From contig CAVYYX010000013.1 in the NCBI GenBank assembly GCA_963772825.1, forward strand, positions 1 to 64,000: a stretch of DNA of 64,000 nt, in the 5' to 3' direction. This document shows, piece by piece, positions 1-11,379 of this stretch. The stretch comes from Desertimonas sp963772825. Its GTDB lineage: Bacteria; Actinomycetota; Acidimicrobiia; Acidimicrobiales; Ilumatobacteraceae. The translations under genes and the position numbers were made by a program. Position 1 is the first letter of the stretch; each line of letters opens with the position of its first letter. Below the pieces are notes generated by a model that worked only from the letters and a program-made list of their open reading frames with translations, was not told where the DNA came from and did not search any database.

Positions 1-18
1 AGGACTGTTGATGATCCG

Positions 19-654
19 CTAACGCTTCGCCTTCTTCGGTGCAGCCGTCTTCTTCGGTGCGGCCGCCTTCTTCGGTGCGGCCTTCTTCGCCGCCGCCGCC
101 TTCTTTGGCACCGGTGGCGCTTCCGTCGGCTCCTCGGCAACGGGGAGCATCGGCGCCGGCGAGGTCCGCGGCATCCCGGGCAGGCGCAGGCCGAACAGAC
201 CGCCCGCCGACTCGGCGATCAGCCCGAGCGGCGCGAGCCGGCGGATGAGATCGTTGATCGCCTCGACGAAGCGGCCGAGATCCGCGGGAAGCGACGTGAT
301 GATCGGCGAGTTGAGGGTGTCGGCGAGGCGGGTGAGCCCCGGGACCACCTGGTCGATCGGTGCCGACACCCGGTTGGCGACATCCTCGGCCAGGTTCACG
401 GTGCGCATCACCTGCGGCAGGATCGCCCTGACCGGCTCCTCGAACTCGTTGAGCAGGCCGTTGACCCGTTCCGCGGTGACGTTGAGGTTCTCCATCGTGC
501 GATTGAAGTTCTCCAGCCCGTTGAGCAACTCGTCGGAACCGCGCCGCAGCTGGTCGAACGAGCGGATCACGGCGGCGATCGGACCGGCGACGATGGAGAT
601 GAGGTTCTCGAACGGATCGCGAGGAAGTGGACCGGCGGGTCCCGTGTCTGCCAT
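19..654 (-). CDS. Hypothetical protein with helical core and Lys/Ala/Pro-rich C-terminal tail
   Basis: Protein of 211 residues with no catalytic motif I recognise. The first 150 residues look helical and amphipathic: Asn/Leu-rich repeats around residues 45-70 (LENFNRTMENLNVTAERVN), then further helices. The last 35 or so residues are a basic low-complexity tail built from AAPKK/AAAKK units, as in actinobacterial proteins that bind nucleic acid or the envelope. There is no signal peptide. It lies 42 bases downstream of gcvP on the same strand and may be co-transcribed, but nothing links it to glycine metabolism. The gene is confident; the function is unknown. Confidence 0.75.
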   Translation of the reverse strand: MADTGPAGPLPRDPFENLISIVAGPIAAVIRSFDQLRRGSDELLNGLENFNRTMENLNVTAERVNGLLNEFEEPVRAILPQVMRTVNLAEDVANRVSAPIDQVVPGLTRLADTLNSPIITSLPADLGRFVEAINDLIRRLAPLGLIAESAGGLFGLRLPGMPRTSPAPMLPVAEEPTEAPPVPKKAAAAKKAAPKKAAAPKKTAAPKKAKR

Positions 655-696
655 GGCGCCTGACGCTAGCCACGCAACGGTGGCGGTGTGCGGCGA

Positions 697-3562
<2,866 letters not shown>

Positions 3563-3577
3563 CTCGGGCTCTCCGGT

Positions 3578-3790
3578 GCGCGGTGGGAATGATTGGACCC
3601 CACGCTGTCGTCGGCACCTGAGAGCTTCAGCCGGTGTGACCCGGTCTTTCCCCTTCGGCGAGCCCGGGCACTCCGCGCCCTGACTGCTTTCCAGCGTTGC
3701 CTCACCCGTCGGTCCGTTCGCCTGAGAGATTCCGGGGTGGTTGCTCCTTCGGCGCTGCCCGCCTCGGCGGCCAGCTCTCCCGACGGGTTC
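3578..3790 (-). promoter_or_regulatory. Tandem glycine riboswitch upstream of gcvP
   Basis: The - strand leader of gcvP contains two copies of the gcvT-type aptamer signature in order. Aptamer 1 (about 3788-3690) has CGGGAGAG, then GCCGAAGGAGCAA, then AATCTCTCAGGC and a closing CTGGAAAGC. Aptamer 2 (about 3680-3580) has GCCGAAGGGGAAAG, then AGCTCTCAGGTGCCGACGAC and GGGG. This is the two-aptamer glycine riboswitch, known to turn on glycine-cleavage genes when glycine is abundant. It ends about 15 bases before the gcvP start, which fits translational control. I saw no U-rich terminator. A TAACCT -10-like hexamer at 3803-3808 could start the leader, but that support is weak. Confidence 0.9.
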
Positions 3791-3821
3791 GTCGGCGTTG
3801 TCAGGTTAGCGCAGGCGCGGC

Positions 3822-5683
3822 TCAGCACGCGCCGATCGCCCGCACGTAGGGGTATGGGTTGACGGCTGCTCCACCCCGGGGATGGACCTCGAAGTGCAGG
3901 TGGGTGATCGCCGCGTTACCCGTGCTGCCCATCGTGCCGATCACCTGCCCGGCACGCACCGGCACTCCGGCTCCGATGCCTGGCGCCAAGCCGGCGAGGT
4001 GGGCGTAGAAGAAGTACGTCCCGTCGGCGGCCGTGATCTTCAGACCGTTGCCCGACAGCGAGCCGGGTCGGTCGTGGTACACCTGGGTGACGCGGCCACC
4101 GGCAACGGCGACGAGGGGTGTGCCCGCGGGCGCCCCGATGTCGACGCCGAGGTGGACCCGTCCGCTGCCGCGTGCCGCCTGCCACGTGTCGCCGTACCAG
4201 CAGGGGCCCTTGCCGAGCGGGCTTCGCCTGCAGCGCGACATTGACGGCCGGAGCTTGCGCCGGAGTCGGCAGCCCCTGTAGGCCGAGGGCGGCCGCCGTG
4301 GCCTGATCCAGCTTGCCCGTGATGCGCAGACCGCGGGCCCGCTGGAACTTCATCACCGCGCCGGCAGTCGCCGACCCGAACACGCCGTCGGCGCCGCCGC
4401 GTGAAGCTGATCCCGGCTCGGAGCAGTGCCTTTTGCAGTGCCACGACCCGTGCGCCGCGCTCGTCATAGCTGGCGAACCCGGATGCCGCCGAACCGCCAC
4501 CGGAGCCAGCGCCTCCACCGGCGGCGGGGGCGGCGGTGAGCAGTCCGAGCATCTTGGCGGTCGACTCGTCGACGATGCCGGTCTGGGGGAGTCCGTTGAC
4601 TCGCTGATAGACGAGCACGGCGGTGCGCGTCTGTTGACCGAAGATGCCGTCCGCCCCGCCACGCACGACGAGGCCGGTGGCCATGATCGCCTGTTGCAGC
4701 TTGGTGACAGCCGGTCCGGTGGAGCCCACGCGCAGACCGACGTACGACGATGAGGGTGCGGGCGCCGCCGTGCCTCCGCCGGCGGCTTTCACGAGGGCGG
4801 CGTCGGTGGCCGCATCAACGCTGCCCGTCACGGACAGCCCGTGCAGCTTCTGGAACGCAGCGACGGATCGGCGGGTCTGTGGGCCGAACACACCGTCGGC
4901 GCCTCCGACGACGGTCACCCCAGACTTGATGAGCAACTGCTGGACGCGCTGCACCGCTGCGCCGGTCGAGCCGACCTGGACCACGGTGCCTGCCGGAGCG
5001 GGAGCCGACGGGGAGGAGGCGCTCCCCGTCAGACCGAGGACGCGAGCCGTGGCTGCGTCCACCACTCCCGTCTCCGGCAGGCCGTTGACACGTTGAACCA
5101 GCGTCACCCCGCGGTGCGTCGAAGATCCGAACGTGCCGTCTGCGCCACCGCTCAGGTACAAGCCAGTGGCGAGAATCGCGAGTTGCAGTTGACGAACGGC
5201 GGGACCGGTCGACCCCTGCCGAAGGCCGATGAACGAACCCGGCGCGGCAGCAGCCGTTGGCGCCGCGGCGGCTGCCGCCGGCGCTGCCCCTGCAGGGGCC
5301 TGAACACCGGCCGGCGTGACGCCCCCCGCCAACCCGAGATAGCGAGCCGTGTTCTCGGTGACGACCCCGGTCGGGTTGAGCCCGTTCTGCTGTTGGAAGA
5401 CGCGCAGCGCGGCGGTGGTCCCTGGCCCGAAGTTTCCGTCGGCGCCGCCGGCGACGTAGTAGCCGAGGCCGACCAGCTTCTGCTGGACCGCTTGGACGGT
5501 CGGCCCAGAGTCGCCTTGGCGCAGCCCGACTACCGATGCGGCGCTCGTGGCCGAAGTCGGCGACGGACCGCCGGCTACGGCGATCGTCGACGTGCCGACG
5601 AAGGCGAACGTGCCGGCGCAGACGACGGCAAGGCCGAGACGGCGGGTGCGACGGGACGGCGACAAGCAAGAAGTAGCTGTCAT
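3822..5683 (-). CDS. Secreted M23 metallopeptidase with five peptidoglycan-binding domains, two frameshifts
   Basis: Predicted exported murein hydrolase of about 620 residues. The start at 5683 gives a Tat/Sec-like signal (SPSRRTRRLGLAVVCAGTFA). Five PG_binding_1 repeats follow, each with a GG-AD-G-FG core (for example YYVAGGADGNFGPGTT, SGGADGTFGSST), separated by Ala/Pro linkers. The C-terminal domain is LytM/M23: the zinc ligands are in HLGVDIGAPAGTPL and THLHFEVH. The frame changes near 4400 (within the fifth repeat, after GISFT) and near 4215 (before LGKGPCWYGDTW). Each shift fits one extra base, and the span is 620 codons plus two bases. Zinc motifs and repeats are intact, so sequencing error is likelier than loss of function. 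Probably acts in cell-wall remodelling. Confidence 0.85.
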
Positions 5684-5934
5684 TTCAATCGTGCCTCTCT
5701 GATCGAATGGACAGCACTCCTTTCGACAAGAACGACGAGGCACCCGAGCGGCGGCGCTGCGCCCGCCCGCCGGAACCACTCGGGGGAACCGCTACTGAAC
5801 TGGGGAAACGGCCGCGAAACGAGAATCGCGCCTGGTCAGCCCGTCGCCAGCGGATCTGACATAACGATGATTATCGGCGTCGCGATGCGGGGGATCGCTG
5901 CGCTCCGTGCGATCCGAGTCCACCGACGTTCCTC

Positions 5935-6014
5935 AATGGAGTGTTTGCTGCCTTGGAGTGTCACCTGTCGGGCAACCCAGCACCTGAGACTCCATCAGCG
6001 GCAAACACTCCAAT
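5935..6014. terminator. Long imperfect hairpin in a 420-bp gap
   Basis: The gap 5684-6103 has no credible gene. Within it, TGGAGTGTTTGCTGCC at 5936-5951 is mirrored by GGCAAACACTCCA ending at 6012. The pairing continues inward with mismatches through TGGAGTGTCACCTG and CAC-CTGAGACTCCA to a GGGCAACCC loop, giving an arm of about 34 bases. It lies about 90 bases past the stop of the - strand zinc-finger gene and 250 bases before the M23 gene start. It may be a terminator for the former or a structured leader of the latter. The rest of the gap shows nothing recognisable. Confidence 0.5.
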
Positions 6015-6103
6015 CCGTCGCGCCGGCCGGTCCGGTACGACTTCAAGAGCAACGCCGACGTGAGGACGCGGCGACGAGACCGTCGCCAGAACGCTCATTT
6101 ACG

Positions 6104-6475
6104 TCATGACGTTATGGACCCCGGGGCCGAGGGTGCGGGGACTTCGTGGCTGGCGAGCGGACGAGCGGCGTCGAGCAGCCAGTCGAGCATCCGGCGCAGC
6201 TCCCTGGCCGACGGCGCGGCCTTCGCCGCCTCCGCGAGATCGTCATCGGTGTCCTGCACCGCGCACGCCAAGACGTACAGCTGATCGTGCAACTCGTCGA
6301 GCGCCGCCCGGGCGATCACCAATTCGCCGTCGCTCAGCTCGAGCTCGTGAGCCCGCTGGCGGGCCACCCAGTCCCACTGTCGGCAGCGTTGCGAGCAGAA
6401 CAGGCGCGGCCGACCCCGACCACCGCTCTCGGGCAGGACCCGGCGGCACCAACGACAGCGCCGTAGTTCCGTCAT
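6104..6475 (-). CDS. Small zinc-finger protein of unknown function
   Basis: 123 residues. The N-terminus has a treble-clef or FCS-like zinc-binding pattern: CRWC near residue 6, then FCSQRC near residue 27 in a basic context (GRGRPRLFCSQRCRQWDW). A helical segment rich in Glu/Leu/Ala follows, possibly a short coiled coil. An earlier in-frame start (GTG at 6538) would add 21 residues overlapping dinB; the ATG at 6475 is preferred because it starts right before the conserved cysteines. Divergent from the Y-family polymerase with a 42-base gap. Nucleic-acid binding is plausible but is inference. Confidence 0.7.
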   Translation of the reverse strand: MTELRRCRWCRRVLPESGGRGRPRLFCSQRCRQWDWVARQRAHELELSDGELVIARAALDELHDQLYVLACAVQDTDDDLAEAAKAAPSARELRRMLDWLLDAARPLASHEVPAPSAPGSITS

Positions 6476-6517
6476 GACGAAAAGAGTAGACCCCCAGCCC
6501 GGCACACTCTTGCCACG

Positions 6518-7555
6518 ATGACGCGCTGGTTCCTGCACGTCGACCTCGACCAGTTCCTCGCCGCCGTCGAGGTGCTCCGTCGCCCGGAGCTGGGCGGCCG
6601 GCCGCTGGTCGTCGGTGGCGATGGCGACCCCACGCGGCCCCGCCAGGTCGTCGCTACCGCGTCATACGAGGCTCGGGCGTTCGGGGTTCACTCTGGGATG
6701 CCCCTGCGCACCGCACTCCGGCGCTGCCCGGATGCCGTGTTCCTGCCGTCGGACAAGCCGGCGTACGAGCAGGCGTCCACCGAGGTGATCGACACGTTGC
6801 GCCGATTCCCCGCGGTCGTCGAGGTCTGGGGCTGGGACGAGGCGGTTGTCGGCGCCGACGCCGATGATCCCGAGGCGTTGGCCGAAGCTATCCAGCGGGC
6901 GGTGCTCGCCGACACAGGGCTGCGCTGCTCGATCGGGATCGGCGACAACAAGCTGCGCGCCAAGACGGCGACGGCGTTCGCCAAGCCCGCTGGGCGGTAT
7001 CGGCTGACCGCCGACAACTGGCTGGACGTGATGGGTGACCGCGCCACCACCGCGCTGTGGGGTGTCGGGCAGAAGACGGCGCGCAAGCTCAGCGAGTTGG
7101 GCATCGACACCGTTCGTCAGCTGGCGGCCGCCGATCTCGAGCCGTTGCGCGCTCGCTTCGGACCGACGATGGGCCCGTGGTACGTGATGCTCGGACGAGG
7201 TGTCGGGAGCACGACGATCAGCGACGAGCCGTGGGTTCGCCGCGGCCTCAGTCATCAGACGACGTTCCCCCACGATCTCCACGGGCGCGCAGAACTCGAA
7301 ACGGCGTTGCAGGCGCTCGCCGACCGCGTCACCGCTGACGTCGTCGCCGACGACCGCTGGATCGAGCGGGTGGCGATCGTGGTGCGCTTCGCGTCGTTCT
7401 TTACGACGACGAGGGTCACCAAACTGCCGGAACCTACGCAGGACCCTGCCGTCGTGTCCCGAACAGCGCTCGGACTGCTCGACCGCCTCGACGTCGACCG
7501 GCCGGTTCGGTTGTTGGGCGTGCGCGCCGAGTTGAACACGCCCGACGCCGAGTAG
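6518..7555 (+). CDS. dinB: Y-family DNA polymerase IV (DinB)
   Basis: Translesion DNA polymerase of 345 residues. Metal-binding motif HVDLDQFLAAVE at the N-terminus supplies the first catalytic Asp. The second motif is WGWDEAVVGAD near residue 107, with the Asp-Glu pair kept. SIGIGDNKLRAKTATAFAKP near residue 145 is typical of the palm. A helix-hairpin-helix (LWGVGQKTARKLSELGI) and a little-finger domain from about residue 240 complete the family order. Length matches DinB (about 340-360). No LexA-like box is evident in the short upstream gap, so SOS control cannot be shown. No C-terminal beta-clamp peptide is obvious. Confidence 0.93.
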   Translation: MTRWFLHVDLDQFLAAVEVLRRPELGGRPLVVGGDGDPTRPRQVVATASYEARAFGVHSGMPLRTALRRCPDAVFLPSDKPAYEQASTEVIDTLRRFPAVVEVWGWDEAVVGADADDPEALAEAIQRAVLADTGLRCSIGIGDNKLRAKTATAFAKPAGRYRLTADNWLDVMGDRATTALWGVGQKTARKLSELGIDTVRQLAAADLEPLRARFGPTMGPWYVMLGRGVGSTTISDEPWVRRGLSHQTTFPHDLHGRAELETALQALADRVTADVVADDRWIERVAIVVRFASFFTTTRVTKLPEPTQDPAVVSRTALGLLDRLDVDRPVRLLGVRAELNTPDAE

Positions 7556-7561
7556 AGCTGC

Positions 7562-8413
7562 TCAGCCGTCGGTCAGCGACCGAGCCGCCGCCCACGCCGA
7601 CTCGACTCGTTCCAGGCGTGCTGCGGCCGTGTCGCGCAGTCGCTCGGCGACGGCGGCGACGATCAGTTCGAGCAGGGTCAGCGTGCCGACTTGGCTGTCG
7701 AACGGCGAGTCGGACCGGGCCGCGAGCGTGAACGAGTAGCGGGCCGCCATCGCCAACGGCGACAAGGGTCCGTCGGTGCACGCGACGATCGTGTGCCCGA
7801 GCTCACCGGCGAAGGCCATGGCGTCGAGCAACCAGCGCTCGTACCGGCGCAGGTCGATGACGACGAGCGTGGTCGTCGCCGCGCTGAGGGCGAGCTGACG
7901 GCGCACGGCGACCTCGTTGCCGCCGACCGCGTCGACCGATTCGCGAAGCGCGCCAAGGTCGCCGAGAAACTGTTCCGCCACTCCTCTCTCGGCGTCGCCG
8001 GCTAGCACGAGAATGGGGCGGCGCAGGTCGCTGAGCAGATCGACAACGGCGTCGAACGACTCTCGGCTGACGTTGTCGATCGTCTCGGCGACGTTGGCCA
8101 TCGCGTTGGCCCGATGGCGCTCGACATGCGGACGGTCGGCGAGCTCGAGGATCCGCTGGGCGGCGGGGCGCAACTGTCGGGAGAGGTCGTCTTGCACCGA
8201 TGCCTGGAGGGCACTGAAGCCGTCGAAGCCGAGCTTGGCGGCGAGTCGTACGACCGTGGCCGCCCCGGCGCCGGCCGCTGCGGCGAGGTCGGCGACCGTT
8301 CCGAAGGCAACGAGATGCGGGTGTTCGAGCACCGCGTGGGCGACGCGCCGCTCGGCCGTCGTGAGCTGGGCGCCGGATGCTGCGATGCGGTCGGCGACTT
8401 CCAGCTCGGCCAC
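7562..8413 (-). CDS. RpiR/MurR-family transcriptional regulator (HTH plus SIS domain)
   Basis: Residues 1-75 form the RpiR helix-turn-helix, with the hallmark TVADLAAAAGAGAATVVRLAAKLGF. A SIS sugar-phosphate-binding domain follows (ILVLAGDAERGVAEQFLGDL, TLVVIDLRRYERWLLDAMAFA). GTG at 8413 gives 283 residues, normal for the family; longer readings would overlap the divergent aldolase. The two starts lie only 20 bases apart, so their promoters must lie inside each other's coding region or be leaderless. RpiR proteins usually sense phosphosugars; the ligand cannot be told. It ends 6 bases from dinB, convergently. Confidence 0.88.
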   Translation of the reverse strand: MAELEVADRIAASGAQLTTAERRVAHAVLEHPHLVAFGTVADLAAAAGAGAATVVRLAAKLGFDGFSALQASVQDDLSRQLRPAAQRILELADRPHVERHRANAMANVAETIDNVSRESFDAVVDLLSDLRRPILVLAGDAERGVAEQFLGDLGALRESVDAVGGNEVAVRRQLALSAATTTLVVIDLRRYERWLLDAMAFAGELGHTIVACTDGPLSPLAMAARYSFTLAARSDSPFDSQVGTLTLLELIVAAVAERLRDTAAARLERVESAWAAARSLTDG

Positions 8414-8432
8414 CCGCGAACCATACTGTGGC

Positions 8433-9485
8433 GTGCCGCTTCCCCCGCCACCGCAACGCTCGTTTGCCAGCGACAACGCCTCCGGCGCCCATCCCGACGT
8501 GATCGCCGCGATCATCGCCGCCAACGAGGGCCACGCCATCGCCTACGGCGACGACGACTGGACCCTCGAGTGCCAGGCTCGCTTCGCCGAACTGTTCGGC
8601 AGCGGCGTCGAGACCTTGCTCACGTTCACCGGTACCGGGGCCAACGTGCTCGCCTTGACGACGTTGCTGCGGCCGGTGGATGCCGTCGTTTGCGCCGCCG
8701 GTTCACACGTCAACGTCGACGAAGCCGGAGCGCTGGAGCGGATCGCGGGAGCCAAGCTGCTCGACCTCCCCACCCCGGACGGCAAGCTCGTTCCGGAACA
8801 GCTCGCCGAGCTCGCCTCCTTGCTCGACAACGAGCATCACGTCCAACCAGCAGTCGTGACGATCACCCAGAGCACGGAGCTGGGCACCGTCTACTCCCCC
8901 GCGGAGGTCGCCGCGCTCAGCGAGCAAGCCCACTCGATGGGGATGAAGGTGCACGTGGACGGTGCCCGCGTCGCCAATGCCACGGCCGCCCTCGGCTCGT
9001 CGATCGCCGCCTTGCGTTCGATGACGATCGATGCCGGCGTCGACGTGATCACGTTCGGCGGCACGAAGAACGGTCTGGTCGGCGGCGAGGCCGTCGTCTT
9101 CCTCGATCCGGACCTCGCCACCCGCGCCCGTTTCGTCCGCAAGACGATCACCCAGCTGCCGTCCAAGATGCGCTTCGTGGCCGCCCAGTTCAACGCCCTG
9201 CTCGACGGCGAGCTGTGGCTGCGCAACGCCCGCCACAGCAACGAGATGGCCGCCATGCTGTACGACGCCGTTGCTGGCCTCGATCCCATCGAAGTCGCCA
9301 AACCGCAGGTCAACGGCCTGTTCCCCACGCTCCCCCCCGTCGCCATCGGGCCCCTGCAGGCGTGGAGCTTCTTCTGGGAGTGGGACACCGCCAAGCATCA
9401 GGTGCGCTGGATGACGTCGTGGGACACGATGGCCGACGACGTCGAGCGCTTCGCAGCAGGCGTCGCCGCCGCCGTCGCCACCTGA
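8433..9485 (+). CDS. ltaE: Low-specificity threonine aldolase / beta-eliminating lyase family
   Basis: Fold-type I PLP enzyme expected to cleave L-threonine to glycine and acetaldehyde. N-terminal FASDNASGAHPDVIAAI matches the family's SDN-type opening. The active-site lysine lies in FGGTKNGLVGGEAVVF, preceded by VHVDGARVANA, where the Asp contacts the pyridine nitrogen. GTG at 8433 is chosen as the start, giving 350 residues (family about 340-350). An upstream extension overlaps the regulator and has no family similarity. Glycine production here would complement the glycine-induced gcvP about 5 kb away; that link is inference. Confidence 0.9.
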   Translation: MPLPPPPQRSFASDNASGAHPDVIAAIIAANEGHAIAYGDDDWTLECQARFAELFGSGVETLLTFTGTGANVLALTTLLRPVDAVVCAAGSHVNVDEAGALERIAGAKLLDLPTPDGKLVPEQLAELASLLDNEHHVQPAVVTITQSTELGTVYSPAEVAALSEQAHSMGMKVHVDGARVANATAALGSSIAALRSMTIDAGVDVITFGGTKNGLVGGEAVVFLDPDLATRARFVRKTITQLPSKMRFVAAQFNALLDGELWLRNARHSNEMAAMLYDAVAGLDPIEVAKPQVNGLFPTLPPVAIGPLQAWSFFWEWDTAKHQVRWMTSWDTMADDVERFAAGVAAAVAT

Positions 9486-9504
9486 CGTCGCGGCGCTGCA
9501 GGAA

Positions 9505-9520
9505 AGTGACGTCCGTCACT
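9505..9520. promoter_or_regulatory. CRP/FNR-type operator upstream of whiB
   Basis: AGTGACGTCCGTCACT fits the CRP-family pattern GTGA-N6-TCAC and is fully palindromic in its arms. It is centred about 55 bases upstream of the transcription start predicted from the whiB promoter, a workable activator position. In Mycobacterium tuberculosis whiB1 is controlled by the CRP homologue, so the context is sensible. A second site of the same class lies at 15521-15536. Confidence 0.55.
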
Positions 9521-9531
9521 CCGCCGCACAA

Positions 9532-9560
9532 TTGACCAACTGATTGCAACGTTTTAACGT
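9532..9560 (+). promoter_or_regulatory. Sigma-70-type promoter of whiB
   Basis: TTGACC at 9532-9537 and TAACGT at 9555-9560 are separated by exactly 17 bases, close to the housekeeping consensus and unusually clear for DNA of this GC content. Predicted start of transcription is near 9567, leaving a leader of about 29 bases. The leader contains AGGGGGG, a ribosome-binding site a few bases before the ATG at 9596. Confidence 0.6.
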
Positions 9561-9595
9561 CACGCTCACGGTTGAGCGACCGCAGGGGGGACGTG

Positions 9596-9898
9596 ATGGC
9601 AGCGATCAACGAGGTCATGTGGCCGGAGGATCCGGCCGGTGACTGGATGAGGCAGGCCGCGTGCAAGGGCCTCAGCAACCTCTTCTTTCCCGCGCCGGCC
9701 GAACGTCCCCAGGCCCGCGAACGACGCGAGGCCACGGCTCGTGCGGTGTGTCGGGCGTGCACCGTCAACACGCCGTGCCGTGAGTTCGCCCGCCTCCATC
9801 ACGAGTACGGGTTCTGGGGCGGGGAGAGCGAGGACGAACGCCACGCCGCCGGCTACCGCCTGATCGCGCCGATCGGAGTCCGCGCCCGCGCCGGTTGA
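9596..9898 (+). CDS. WhiB-family iron-sulfur transcriptional regulator
   Basis: 100 residues with the four cysteines of WhiB proteins: AACKG, then VCRACTVNTPC in CxxCxxxxxC spacing, which ligate a 4Fe-4S cluster. The G[VIF]WGG turn follows (YGFWGGES), then a basic C-terminus for DNA or sigma-factor contact. The ATG at 9596 is preferred for its AGGGGGG ribosome-binding site; an in-frame TTG at 9572 is a weaker choice. The subtype (WhiB1, WhiB2 or other) cannot be settled by eye. Its stop overlaps the next gene's TTG start, so the two are co-transcribed. Confidence 0.93.
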   Translation: MAAINEVMWPEDPAGDWMRQAACKGLSNLFFPAPAERPQARERREATARAVCRACTVNTPCREFARLHHEYGFWGGESEDERHAAGYRLIAPIGVRARAG

Positions 9899-10803
9899 CG
9901 GCACCTGCAACCCTCACCGTGCTCCAGGTGAACACCGGCCCTGCACCGTTCGACGTCTGTGTGGTCGGTAGCAGCAACCTCGACCTCGTCGTCACCGCCC
10001 CTCGACATCCGGTACCCGGCGAGACGCTGCTCGGCACCGCCTACCACGAGTATCCCGGCGGCAAGGGTCTCAACCAGGTCGTCGCCGCCAGCCGCGCCGG
10101 CGCCAGGGCGGCGTTCGTCTCGGCGCTCGGCGACGACGCTGCGGGCCAGCGCCTGGCTGGCGTGCTTGCCGACGAAGACATCGATGCCACCGCCGTGCAA
10201 TGGCTCGCCTCGACCGCCACGGGGCGGGCACTGATCACCGTCGATGCGGCGGGCGAGAACTCGATCGTCGTGATTCCGGGAGCCAACGCCGACCTGCAGC
10301 CCGCTCCCCTGCCCGACGCTCGCGTCGTCCTCGGGCAGCTGGAGATCCCGGTCGCCGTCGTCGCCGATGCCTTCGCCCAAGCCCGGGCGATCAGCCGGGT
10401 GACGATCCTCAACCCGGCCCCGGCCACCGCCTTGCCCGACGAGCTGCTTCGCCAGTGCACGATCGTGATCCCCAACGAGCACGAGCACGCCCAGCTCGGC
10501 GGTGCCGATCGACTCTTCCGACTCGGCGTCGAAGCGGTGGTCACGACGCTCGGTGGCGATGGCGTGGAGGTCGAGACAACCGACGGTCGCCGGCGGATCG
10601 AACCGTTCGCCGTGCAGCCGATCGACACCACCGGAGCCGGCGATGCGTTCTGTGGTTCGTTCGCCGTGGCCATCGCCGATGGCGCAGATCCGCTCACCGC
10701 AGCGCGTTTCGCCGCCGCCGCAGGAGCGATCGCCACGACACGTGCCGGAGCCGTGCCGTCGCTGCCACGACGCGCCGACATCGATGCGCTGCTCGCGGGC
10801 TGA
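9895..10803 (+). CDS. rbsK: Ribokinase-like PfkB carbohydrate kinase
   Basis: PfkB kinase of 302 residues, probably phosphorylating ribose or a related sugar. Signature 1 is the glycine-rich PGGKGLNQVVAASRAGA near residue 54. Signature 2 is the anion hole/catalytic base DTTGAGDAFCGSFA near residue 243. IDATAV and NEHEHAQLG match ribokinase positions. The start overlaps the whiB stop (TTGA), implying translational coupling; a GTG a few codons later is an alternative. No sugar transporter is beside it, although a decayed sugar locus lies 7 kb downstream. Substrate is inferred. Confidence 0.88.
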   Translation: MTAPATLTVLQVNTGPAPFDVCVVGSSNLDLVVTAPRHPVPGETLLGTAYHEYPGGKGLNQVVAASRAGARAAFVSALGDDAAGQRLAGVLADEDIDATAVQWLASTATGRALITVDAAGENSIVVIPGANADLQPAPLPDARVVLGQLEIPVAVVADAFAQARAISRVTILNPAPATALPDELLRQCTIVIPNEHEHAQLGGADRLFRLGVEAVVTTLGGDGVEVETTDGRRRIEPFAVQPIDTTGAGDAFCGSFAVAIADGADPLTAARFAAAAGAIATTRAGAVPSLPRRADIDALLAG

Positions 10804-10812
10804 CCGCCCGCG

Positions 10813-11331
10813 TCAGTCGATGCGCCTGAGCTGGGCGCGAAAGCGGGCGGCTCGATCGACGTAGCTCTGGGCGCCCATGGCGATGTCTTCCGCTCGCGCC
10901 TTGCCAAGCTTGATCGTCGCCGGGATGCCGACCGCCAGTGCGCCGGCCGGCACTTCGGTGTCGTTGAGCACGACGGCGTTGGCGGCGACGATCGCGCCGC
11001 TGCGCACGATCGCCCGGTGGAGGACGATCGATCCGTTGCCGACGAGCGCACCGTCCTCGATCGTGCATCCTTCGAGGTGCACGATGTGCCCGATCACGCA
11101 GTCGTCGCCGACGACCGTGGGATGGATCGACGTGGTGTGCAGCACGCTGCAGTCCTGGATGCTCGATCCGGATCCGATGTGAATCTCGCCGTCGTCACCG
11201 CGAAGCACGGCGTTCGGCCAGATCGATGATCGTGGGCCGATCGTCACGGATCCGATGATCACGGCGTCTGGATGAACGTAGGCCGTGTCGTCGATGGTCG
11301 GCTGTTGGTCCCCGAGGGCGTAGATCGGCAC
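10813..11331 (-). CDS. Gamma-carbonic anhydrase-like left-handed beta-helix protein
   Basis: 172 residues of hexapeptide repeats ([LIV]Gxxxx), a left-handed beta-helix trimer of the gamma-class carbonic anhydrase family (YrdA/PaaY/CaiE). Typical features are YVHPDAVIIGSVTIGPRSSIWPNAVLRGD, the Arg-Gly-Asp turn, and the histidine-rich ligand region HTT...VIGHIVHLEGC. GTG at 11331 is chosen because MPIYALG-type starts are usual; the upstream extension has no similarity. Many members have no proven activity, so CO2 hydration is family-based only. Convergent with ribokinase (9-base gap), divergent from the repeat protein. Confidence 0.88.
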   Translation of the reverse strand: MPIYALGDQQPTIDDTAYVHPDAVIIGSVTIGPRSSIWPNAVLRGDDGEIHIGSGSSIQDCSVLHTTSIHPTVVGDDCVIGHIVHLEGCTIEDGALVGNGSIVLHRAIVRSGAIVAANAVVLNDTEVPAGALAVGIPATIKLGKARAEDIAMGAQSYVDRAARFRAQLRRID

Positions 11332-11379
11332 GGCGCCATTCTGGAGCAAGAGGGCGGTCAGCGGATACCGTGGCGAGCC

